From: Sphingosinicella sp.
Lineage (GTDB): Bacteria; Pseudomonadota; Alphaproteobacteria; Sphingomonadales; Sphingomonadaceae
DNA: 64,000 nt
Reading direction: 5' to 3'
Assembly: GCF_013911755.1 (NCBI RefSeq)
Contig: NZ_JACESP010000009.1
Location: 53,250-117,249, forward strand
Each line of letters begins with the position of its first letter. Within the stretch, counting starts at the first letter, position 1. Position numbers and translations under genes: made by a program. Below are positions 27,884 to 34,517 of this stretch, piece by piece. The notes under the pieces are model-generated. The model searched no databases. It was not told the DNA's origin and saw only the letters and a program-made list of their open reading frames with translations.

Positions 27884-28117
27884 ATGCGCACACGCTGGTT
27901 CCTGAGAATCCTGCGATGTCGCTGCCACTGTTGCCGCATGCGGAAGATGGACCGGCGCCAACTCGGGCGGCTGGTCAAACTCTCGTGGCTGTCGCCGTCG
28001 ATCATCGAACGCATCCACGCTGGTGATATCCCGCGTGGCCTCACGCGCTCACGACTTCTTGAAGCCGATCTTCCGCTCGACTGGGACGAGCAGGAGCGCG
28101 CGCTCGGCTTCTGCTGA
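27884..28117 (+). pseudogene. C-terminal remnant of a serine recombinase
   Basis: The last ~45 codons read LVKLSWLSPSIIERIHAGDI then LTRSRLLEADLPLDWDEQER and ALGFC-stop. This is the conserved tail of large 'recombinase family' proteins of alphaproteobacteria (pattern L-x-L-x-x-L-x-P-x-I-x-x-x-I, then LP-x-x-W-x-EQ-x-x-x-LGF). The catalytic Ser domain and zinc ribbon are missing. The 3' end coincides with the start of the long direct repeat at 28083, and a second copy of the last codons (DQQERVLGFC-stop) occurs at 43767-43799. Confidence 0.7.
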
Positions 28118-28555
28118 GCACATCTTCCTTCGCATCACCGCGACATCACGAAAATGACCGTGCGCGAATTTAATGCGCCGCAGAGACACGCGGCGAAAAT
28201 CGCACTAATTATGCAGAAGAGACGCGTCTCTGAAAATCGGCCGCAACACCCGGCTCCGCAAACGCCGCAGAACTGCGGCCCTCTCGGGCCGCTCCCCGTG
28301 AGAACACGAAATCCAAAGTTTTTGAAAATGTATGGTGCGTAACGCAGTCCATAGCTCGCAGAGCTCGAGGCAGTATTTTCAGTGATCTCTGGGAATTTAC
28401 AGGGAAAACTGGGCAATGAACACGGAAACCACATAGCATGGCTTACGACAGGCCCTGGATTTCTGCCGTTCCCACGCGGAGTGGGCTGTTTCGGGAACAG
28501 GGATGTAAGCGCCTCTAACAGGGAAACGTCATCAACCGATCAGAGACGCCGCTGC
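28083..28555 (+). repeat. Long direct repeat, copy 1 (recombinase 3' end plus flanking element)
   Basis: About 473 bp that reappears in the same orientation at 43765-44238. Strongly conserved blocks include the recombinase tail with its stop, the segment after it (TTTAATGCGCCGCAGAGACA and onward), a double hairpin CCGCAG-AA-CTGCGG / GGCCC-TCTC-GGGCC at 28265-28290, TTTACAGGGAAAACTGG, TTTCGGGAACAGGGA and CATCAACC-x-ATCAGAGA. The middle portion is more diverged. It may be a decayed attachment or 3'-flank region of a recombinase module. Confidence 0.8.
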
Positions 28556-29338
28556 CTGCCGAGGTGCGGATTGGCTACCTGAAGCTCGCCAACGCCCAGC
28601 TCGTCGCCAAGGCCCAAGGCCTGCACGAAAAGGCGATGTGCGTGCCGATCAGGTGGATCGGGTTCGAGACTGGCGGCCAGGTCAATGCCGCCATTGCTGC
28701 GGGAGAGATCGATTTTGGCGCCATGGGCGGGCCCCCGGCCAGCGTCGGTGTCACCCGAGGACTGGGTTATCGGGGCATTCTCCTGCTCAACATGCTGCAA
28801 GGCGTCGAAGGCCTAGTGGTCAGGCCAGCCATCGCAACGCCTGCGGACCTGGTGGGAAAGCGGATCGCCACGCCATTCGGCTCGACCTCCCACTATCTCC
28901 TCAATGTACTGCTGAAGCAGGCCGGTCTATCGCCCGACAGCGTCAGCCTTCTCGACATGACCCCCGATCAGGCCGCCTCGGCGTGGGCAGCCGGACAGAT
29001 CCACGCCGCCTACGTCTGGGAGCCAGCTATCGGCCGGATGGTGGCTCAGGGTGGCAAGATACTGATCGACAATTCGGAGATGGCCCACCGCGGCTATCCC
29101 ATGTGGGATATCTCTGTGGTCAGCGACACCTTCGCTCGCGCTCATCCGGACCTGGTCGCCAACTATGTCCGCACCGAGTGTGCTGCCATCGACACCTGGC
29201 GCGCTTTCCAGATCCATTTACGACATGGCCGTCTTCCTGCGCGACAACGGCCGCACCCAAAGCCTTGCCCAACCTGCTGACTATGAAGCTCTGATCGATA
29301 GGCGCCATCTGGTGGCACTAAATGCCTCGACGCGCTGA
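28550..29338 (+). pseudogene. TauA/SsuA-like ABC transporter substrate-binding protein, 5'-truncated and frameshifted
   Basis: From 28564 the frame reads VRIGYLKLANAQLVAKAQGL, GQVNAAIAAGEIDFGAMGGP, IATPADLVGKRIATPFGSTS and AAYVWEPAIGRM, the mature domain of taurine/sulfonate-type periplasmic binding proteins. There is no signal peptide: upstream sequence in frame belongs to the long repeat and hits a stop at 28516. Near 29210 the frame is lost; the +1/-1 shifted frame continues as YDMAVFLRDNGRTQSLAQPA and ends at 29336-29338, the normal C-terminus. No permease or ATPase gene follows. The gene is therefore dead at both ends, cut exactly where the repeat ends. Confidence 0.8.
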
Positions 29339-29650
29339 TATAAAATCATTGCTGCATGCCTCAGCTCGGCTCCCCGGGAGGTATCAGCCGAGAAATCCGC
29401 TCTCCGCTTGACGAACCCCTCCTCCTCGGAGCTTCAGTTCAGGCCGCACGCAACCGCAACTCTGCCGAGGCGGCACCGGGCGCGGAGGTGATGTTCCCGG
29501 TGGGTCGGCCAAACTGGAAATCTTGGTACACGACCGCCGACAAAGCCGTCATTCCCAGCCTCGGATTAGCTCCCCAAGAGCTGCCATACATTCAGGTGCT
29601 CGCCGATGGCGGCAACTGGGCCGGAAGCCGATTGGCGGGTTGTGGTTGGC
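29339..29650. other. Unassigned sequence between two pseudogenes
   Basis: A frame from 29356 to about 29640 is open (VMFPVGRPNWKSWYTTADKA, then LPYIQVLADGGNWAG) and has protein-like composition, but I do not recognise the family and it runs without a break into antisense of the S9-peptidase remnant, so it is probably another gene fragment. Confidence 0.3.
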
Positions 29651-29980
29651 CTACCGGTCGAGTTCGCTGTCGGCGTGGATCAGAGGCATTGGGTCAGCTT
29701 CGGATGGTTTGGCCCCGTCATCGGCTGTGCCGGTGCGATAGTGTTCGAAGAAGGTGAGCGTCCGCGCAATCATGTCCGGAGCGTTCAGCGTCATCGAGTG
29801 GGTGTCGCCCTCGTAGATGTGTAGTGCGAAGGGCGTGCCGGCCTTGTTCAGCCCCTGCGCCACGTCGAGCGCGTCCTTGACCGGCACGCGCCAGTCGGCA
29901 GTGCCATGAAACAGGATAGTGGGCACCTTGATCTCATGGCCTGTGGCCTTGTAAATCAGCGAAGGCTTCCTTCTTCGCAT
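29651..29980 (-). pseudogene. C-terminal remnant of an S9-type peptidase/acyl hydrolase
   Basis: The fragment reads EIKVPTILFHGTADWRVPVK followed by DALDVAQGLNKAGTPFALHI and YEGDTHSMTLNAPDMIARTL. It contains the catalytic Asp (GTADWRVPV) and His (GDTHSM) regions of prolyl-oligopeptidase-like alpha/beta hydrolases. The nucleophile-bearing part and N-terminal domain are missing, so it cannot be active. It is the last piece of debris before the car gene cluster. Confidence 0.7.
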
Positions 29981-30242
29981 CGAGTGCGTGCCACCCTCCC
30001 GACTGTCGAGACCAGTCGTTCAAACCCATTTGTCGACGAGACGTGCATATTGCCTTGCGCTCGAGTGAACGAGACAATCGATCCTGCTTGGGAATATCAA
30101 GTCACGGGTCGTTCCGCTACGCCTCCCAAGCCGTGCGTTTAGGCGCTTGCGTACCTTTCCCGAGTTTCATGCACTGTTCTCGGCTGTGCAGACGGAACCT
30201 AGCAGGTGAGAGCGTGGCGGTCACTTGCAATCCCGTGTGCGG

Positions 30243-30923
30243 TCATCGCAGGAGCTCATCCGGAAGGTCAGCAAAAAGCGCGGCGGTGCGGCGCACATGC
30301 GCTCGCATTCGCTGTTCGGCGGCCTCACCGTCACCTTTCAGAATGGTGTTGAGGATGCCGATGTGATCTTCGCGCGAGTGGCGCCATATGGTCGGCGACA
30401 TTAGCCTGAAGAATATCGAGCGCAGCTCGGGAAGCTGCATTTGTACCAGTACGCGCTCGATGACGGGGCTTTCCGCCGCATCGACGACAAGTTGGTGCAG
30501 ATGCTCGTTTGCCTCCATCAGGATAAGGCCGCTGTCGTCGACATTCCGCAGCGATTCCTCGTCAAGCGCGCGCTCTATTGATTCGAGGTAAGGCGAGGTG
30601 GCCGCACGCAGCGCCGCGCGGCGCGCCGCAAGACCTTCCAGAAGTTCGCGAACTTCGAAAACCTCGGCCATCATCGCCTTCGAGGCTCGCGCCACGACAG
30701 CACCTTTGTTGCGCTCGATCGCAACCAGACCTTCAGCGGCCAGCAAGCGCAGCGCTTCGCGTACAGGCCCTCGGCCAAGGCCCGTGAGGCTGCTGAGCTC
30801 GCTTTCCACAAGGCGCTGGCCGGGCGCGAATCGTGCTTCGAGAATCGCACCGCGGATGAAAGCCGCAGCCCGGTGTGCCGGCGATTCTTCCTTGTCGAGC
30901 GAAGTCATGGTCGTTGAAATCAT
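30243..30923 (-). CDS. GntR-family (FadR/FCD) regulator of the car operon
   Basis: A 226-residue protein with an N-terminal winged HTH (AAFIRGAILEARFAPGQRLV, ELSSLTGLGRGPVREALRLL) and an all-helical FCD ligand domain (FEVRELLEGLAARRAALRAA to HIGILNTILKGDGEAAEQRMRAH with metal-site-like His). AGGAG lies about 10 bases upstream of ATG 30923. It is divergent from the carAa-like operon across 102 bp that contain several ATTGTT/AACAAT repeats. In the Sphingomonas KA1 carbazole cluster a GntR-type regulator holds the equivalent place, so this is a likely CarR; the inducer here is not known. Confidence 0.85.
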   Translation of the reverse strand: MISTTMTSLDKEESPAHRAAAFIRGAILEARFAPGQRLVESELSSLTGLGRGPVREALRLLAAEGLVAIERNKGAVVARASKAMMAEVFEVRELLEGLAARRAALRAATSPYLESIERALDEESLRNVDDSGLILMEANEHLHQLVVDAAESPVIERVLVQMQLPELRSIFFRLMSPTIWRHSREDHIGILNTILKGDGEAAEQRMRAHVRRTAALFADLPDELLR

Positions 30924-30962
30924 GCGCCAATTTTCTCCTAGCCACCCACAAATAAAGGCGGG

Positions 30963-31004
30963 TTGACGATTGTTTTGAAGATTGTTAGCAATCTCGTCAA
31001 CAAT
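30963..31004. promoter_or_regulatory. Candidate GntR operator/promoter region between carR and carAa
   Basis: The 102-bp divergent gap holds ATTGTT at 30969 and 30981 and its complement AACAAT at 30999, and the near-palindrome GATTG-TTAG-CAATC at 30980-30993. TTGACG at 30963 could be a -35 for carAa, but no convincing -10 follows at 17 bp. These are natural candidates for GntR binding; exact boundaries are inference. Confidence 0.45.
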
Positions 31005-31025
31005 AACGTTGGGATTTTATAGGAC

Positions 31026-32162
31026 GTGGCTAACCAACCATCAATCGCCGAGCGCAGAACCAAGGTTTGGGAGCCTTACATCCGTGCGAAACTCGGGTTC
31101 CGAAACCATTGGTATCCCGTTCGCCTCGCGAGCGAAATCGCCGAAGGTACTCCCGTTCCCGTCAAGCTCCTGGGAGAGAAGATTCTGCTCAATCGCGTGG
31201 GCGGCAAGGTCTATGCGATCCAGGACAGGTGCCTGCATCGCGGTGTAACGCTTTCCGACCGGGTCGAGTGCTATTCCAAGAACACCATATCCTGCTGGTA
31301 TCATGGCTGGACATATCGCTGGGACGATGGCCGCCTCGTCGATATCCTCACAAACCCCGGCAGTGTGCAGATCGGCCGGCGCGCTTTGAAGACGTTCCCG
31401 GTTGAAGAGGCCAAAGGTCTTATCTTCGTTTACGTAGGCGACGGCGAACCAACGCCACTTGTCGAAGATGTACCGCCCGGTTTCCTTGATGAAAACCGCG
31501 CCATTCACGGCCAACATCGGCTCGTGGCCTCGAACTGGCGCTTGGGTGCGGAAAACGGCTTCGATGCGGGGCACGTCTTCATTCACAAGAATTCGATCCT
31601 GGTGAAGGGCAACGACATCATTCTGCCGCTTGGCTTTGCGCCTGGCGATCCCGACCAGCTTACGCGTTCCGAGGTTGCTGCGGGTAAGCCCAAAGGTGTT
31701 TACGATCTGCTTGGCGAGCATTCGGTGCCGGTTTTCGAAGGCATGATCGAAGGCGAACCTGCAATCCATGGCAACATTGGCAGCAAGCGCGTCGCCATCA
31801 GCATATCGATCTGGCTGCCGGGCGTACTCAAGGTCGAACCGTGGCCGGATCCCGAGCTCACGCAGTTCGAATGGTACGTGCCGGTCGACGAGACCAGCCA
31901 CCTCTACTTCCAGACGCTGGGCAAAGTCGTGACGTCAAAGGAAGCGGCAGACTCCTTCGAGCGAGAATTCCACGAAAAATGGGTAGGCCTCGCGCTTAAC
32001 GGCTTCAATGATGACGACGTCATGGCACGGGAATCGATGGAGCCGTTCTACGCTGATGATCGCGGTTGGGCTGAAGAAATCCTGTTCGAGCCGGACCGCG
32101 CAATCATCGAGTGGCGGCGGCTTGCCAGTCAGCACAATCGCGGCATTCAGGAAGCGCGTTGA
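31026..32162 (+). CDS. carAa: Carbazole 1,9a-dioxygenase-type terminal oxygenase (CarAa homologue)
   Basis: A 378-residue Rieske non-haem iron oxygenase, one-subunit (alpha3) type, read from GTG 31026. The Rieske ligands are Cys69-x-His71 and Cys90-x2-His93 (DRCLHRGV ... CWYHGW); the mononuclear iron site is in ENGFDAGHVFIHK (His182, His186) with the Asp in FNDDD near 328-330. KLLGEKILLNRVGGK, DILTNP, SILVKGNDIILPLGFAPG and ISIWLPGVLKVEP closely follow CarAa of carbazole degraders as I know it. Angular dioxygenation of carbazole, dibenzofuran or a similar ring system is expected, using electrons from the ferredoxin at 34147. The stop overlaps carBa. A different tricyclic or heteroaromatic substrate is possible. 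Confidence 0.88.
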   Translation: MANQPSIAERRTKVWEPYIRAKLGFRNHWYPVRLASEIAEGTPVPVKLLGEKILLNRVGGKVYAIQDRCLHRGVTLSDRVECYSKNTISCWYHGWTYRWDDGRLVDILTNPGSVQIGRRALKTFPVEEAKGLIFVYVGDGEPTPLVEDVPPGFLDENRAIHGQHRLVASNWRLGAENGFDAGHVFIHKNSILVKGNDIILPLGFAPGDPDQLTRSEVAAGKPKGVYDLLGEHSVPVFEGMIEGEPAIHGNIGSKRVAISISIWLPGVLKVEPWPDPELTQFEWYVPVDETSHLYFQTLGKVVTSKEAADSFEREFHEKWVGLALNGFNDDDVMARESMEPFYADDRGWAEEILFEPDRAIIEWRRLASQHNRGIQEAR

Positions 32163-32443
32163 TGGGCACGACCGCCTCCTATCCAGTAAACCAGCTGATG
32201 CAAGAGCTCTTTACAAACCCCGGCAATGTCGAATTGTTCAGGGCGGACAGAGAGGCGCTATACGAGCGCTATGGCCTTTCGAGCGCACAACGCGCAGCGC
32301 TTGACGAGGGAGGATTTGACGCTCTCACCGCAGTCGGTCTTCATCCGGTTTTGCAGATGCATCATTTCATGCTGACAAATCCCATGGCGCCAGACTTCGT
32401 CAGCGTTAAGGCGTACCGGAAAATGGTCGATCGCAATGGCTGA
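32162..32443 (+). CDS. carBa: Meta-cleavage dioxygenase small (structural) subunit, CarBa/LigA type
   Basis: A 93-residue protein beginning MGTTASYPVNQLMQELFTNP, a LigA-type (protocatechuate 4,5-dioxygenase alpha-like) subunit, with ALYERYGLSSAQRAALDEGG and LHPVLQMHHFMLTNP. The ATG shares a base with the carAa stop (TGATG), and the gene overlaps carBb by eight bases, as expected for subunits made in fixed ratio. It pairs with CarBb to form 2'-aminobiphenyl-2,3-diol 1,2-dioxygenase and contributes to the active-site wall rather than to iron binding. Confidence 0.85.
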   Translation: MGTTASYPVNQLMQELFTNPGNVELFRADREALYERYGLSSAQRAALDEGGFDALTAVGLHPVLQMHHFMLTNPMAPDFVSVKAYRKMVDRNG

Positions 32444-33239
32444 AATCGTTGGAGCATTCGCCACCTCGCATGTTCTATTCGGTTCGCCCGATGGAGACGC
32501 CCAGGCACTTCGTGTCGTCGAGGGCATGAACGAGATCGGCAGGCGTGTTCGCCTCTTGCGGCCAGACCTGCTGATCGTCATCGGCTCGGACCATCTTTTC
32601 AACATCACGACGCGTCTTCAGCCGCCCTTCACGGTTGGTGTTTCGGATACGTTCACTCCGTTGGGCGATATGGACATTGAGCAGCGGCCTTTTGCCGGAA
32701 ACCGAGCCTTCGCGGAAGCGCTGTGCGCGCGGGCGGCCGATCGCTTCGACCTCGCGCAGGGCGAAGAGCTTCGCCCGGATCATGGCGTGATGGTACCGTT
32801 AATGTTCATCGATCCCGATGGCAGGATTCCGGTCGTCCCGATCTACGTCAACGCCAACATGACGCCGCCGCCGACTGCAGCGCGCGCGGCACGGCTTGGT
32901 GATGTCGTCGCCGAAGCAGTCGGGCTCGACCTGCCTTCGCATCTGCGTGTTGTCGTGGTTGCAACAGGCGGTCTCAGCCATTGGATCAACATCCCGGGAC
33001 ATGGTGAGGTCAACGAGGAGTTCGACCGCCGCGTTATCGCCGCGTTCCAATCGGGCGATATGCGCTGGCTCAGGGCTATCGATACTGAAACGTTGCTCAA
33101 AAACGCGGGTAACGGCGGTCTGGAAATCGTCAACTGGGTGATGGCAGCGGCCACCTTGCCGGGCCGGAGGGCTGAGAAAATCTATTACGAACCGATGCCT
33201 CAATGGATGACGGGGATGGGCGGAATAGCAATCGTTTAG
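32436..33239 (+). CDS. carBb: Meta-cleavage dioxygenase catalytic subunit, CarBb/LigB type
   Basis: A 267-residue class III extradiol dioxygenase. Candidate Fe(II) ligands and catalytic His are in ATSHVLFGSPDG (His12), IVIGSDHLFN and LRPDHGVMVPL; ATGGLSHWINIPGHGEVNEEFD is the conserved LigB C-terminal segment. The predicted reaction is ring opening of 2'-aminobiphenyl-2,3-diol (or a biphenyl-diol analogue) formed after angular dioxygenation. It overlaps carBa by eight bases and is followed by the hydrolase gene after 42 bp. Confidence 0.88.
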   Translation: MAEIVGAFATSHVLFGSPDGDAQALRVVEGMNEIGRRVRLLRPDLLIVIGSDHLFNITTRLQPPFTVGVSDTFTPLGDMDIEQRPFAGNRAFAEALCARAADRFDLAQGEELRPDHGVMVPLMFIDPDGRIPVVPIYVNANMTPPPTAARAARLGDVVAEAVGLDLPSHLRVVVVATGGLSHWINIPGHGEVNEEFDRRVIAAFQSGDMRWLRAIDTETLLKNAGNGGLEIVNWVMAAATLPGRRAEKIYYEPMPQWMTGMGGIAIV

Positions 33240-33281
33240 GCGTTTGGCGGCGGGTTCGCGCGCCTCTAGGGAGACAAGAAC

Positions 33282-34106
33282 ATGGTTTTGGCTGCAACAG
33301 CCGGACGGTCGGTGACCGTTCGCGGCATGGAGACGTATTACCACGAGCAAGGTAGCGGCGATGTCGTGGTGCTGGTTCATGGCGGCGGCGCTGGTGCCGA
33401 CAGTATGGGCAACTGGCGCGGCGTTATGCCGGTCCTGGCGGATCGCTATCGCGTGATTGCGGTCGACATGCTTGGATTTGGACGCACTGCGAAACCCGCC
33501 GATCCATTCGTTTTTTCACAAGCGGCGAGAACCGATCACCTTGCAGGCTTTCTCGATGCGCTCGGGCTTTCAAATGTCGCGCTTGTCGGCAATTCGATGG
33601 GTGGCGCATCGGCGCTCGGCGTCGCGGTCGAACGGCCGGGACTCGTTCGCAAACTCGTCCTGATGGGCAGCGCCGGTCTGGTGTCGAAAATCGATCCTGC
33701 GCTCGAACCCGTGCTTGGATATGATTTCACGCGCGAAGGCATGATCCGTCTCGTCCGTGCACTAACGACCGACAATTTCCAGATCGACGATGCGATGATC
33801 AACTACAGGTATGCACTGTCGGTAGATCCGGAAACGCGCCGCGCTTACAGCGCCACGATGCAGTGGATCCGCGACCAGGGCGGCCTCTACTACGAAGACG
33901 ATTATATCCGGCGTGTCACCGTGCCGACACTCATCGTAAACGGCAAGCTCGACAAGGTCGTTCCGCTCGCCAACGCATACAAGTTCCTTGAGCTAATTGG
34001 TCCGAGCTGGGGCTACATCATGCCCGACTGCGGGCACTGGGCGATGATCGAACATCCCGTCGATTTCGCGCGCACGACGGCAGCATTCATCGAGGCTGCG
34101 CAGTGA
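33282..34106 (+). CDS. carC: Meta-cleavage product hydrolase, CarC type
   Basis: A 274-residue alpha/beta hydrolase of the C-C bond hydrolase group. VVVLVHGGGAGADSMGNWRG is the oxyanion-hole region typical of meta-cleavage product hydrolases; GNSMGGASALGVAVERP carries the nucleophile Ser; LIVNGKLDKVVPL holds the Asp and MPDCGHWAMIEHP the His. It should cleave the ring-opened dienoate into 2-hydroxypenta-2,4-dienoate and anthranilate if the substrate is carbazole. Genes for the further metabolism of either product are not in the window. Confidence 0.88.
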   Translation: MVLAATAGRSVTVRGMETYYHEQGSGDVVVLVHGGGAGADSMGNWRGVMPVLADRYRVIAVDMLGFGRTAKPADPFVFSQAARTDHLAGFLDALGLSNVALVGNSMGGASALGVAVERPGLVRKLVLMGSAGLVSKIDPALEPVLGYDFTREGMIRLVRALTTDNFQIDDAMINYRYALSVDPETRRAYSATMQWIRDQGGLYYEDDYIRRVTVPTLIVNGKLDKVVPLANAYKFLELIGPSWGYIMPDCGHWAMIEHPVDFARTTAAFIEAAQ

Positions 34107-34146
34107 TTGGCGGAAACGTCGGCGTTCCGGCGGAGGAGGTGACGCA

Positions 34147-34476
34147 ATGACCGCAAAGGTCCGCGTGATCTTCCGCGCAGCCGGCGGCTTCGAGCACCTG
34201 GTCGAAACCGAAGCGGGAGTATCGCTCATGGAAGCGGCCGTTCTGAACGGCGTGGACGGTATCGAAGCCGTTTGCGGGGGCGCCTGCGCCTGCGCCACGT
34301 GCCACGTTTACGTTGGCCCCGAGTGGCTCGATGCGCTGAAACCGCCGAGCGAGACCGAAAACGAAATGCTCGATTGCGTAGCGGAACGTGCGCCGCATTC
34401 GCGGCTGTCCTGCCAGATCCGCCTTACCGACCTGCTCGACGGCCTGACCCTGGAACTGCCGAAGGCACAGTCATGA
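34147..34476 (+). CDS. carAc: Putidaredoxin-type [2Fe-2S] ferredoxin (CarAc)
   Basis: A 109-residue adrenodoxin/putidaredoxin-like ferredoxin. The cluster ligands are Cys43-x5-Cys49-x2-Cys52 (AVCGGACACATCHVYV) and Cys89 (SRLSCQIRL), with an extra Cys47. It carries electrons to the CarAa oxygenase. A putidaredoxin-type partner instead of a Rieske ferredoxin is the Sphingomonas-type arrangement of car genes. No ferredoxin reductase gene is in the window, so a reductase from elsewhere must serve. The stop overlaps an ATG at 34473, but the receptor gene more probably starts at 34518. Confidence 0.9.
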   Translation: MTAKVRVIFRAAGGFEHLVETEAGVSLMEAAVLNGVDGIEAVCGGACACATCHVYVGPEWLDALKPPSETENEMLDCVAERAPHSRLSCQIRLTDLLDGLTLELPKAQS

Positions 34477-34517
34477 AACACAAGAAGAACACCAAAATTG
34501 TCGAGGGGAGAGAGATT

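Noticed and set aside
14732-27911. Similar ~43-bp stretches at 14732-14774 and 27869-27911 (TGCGCAA..CGCA.ACGCTGGTTC)
   Set aside because: Real but short similarity in decayed non-coding DNA; no family or structure could be tied to it.
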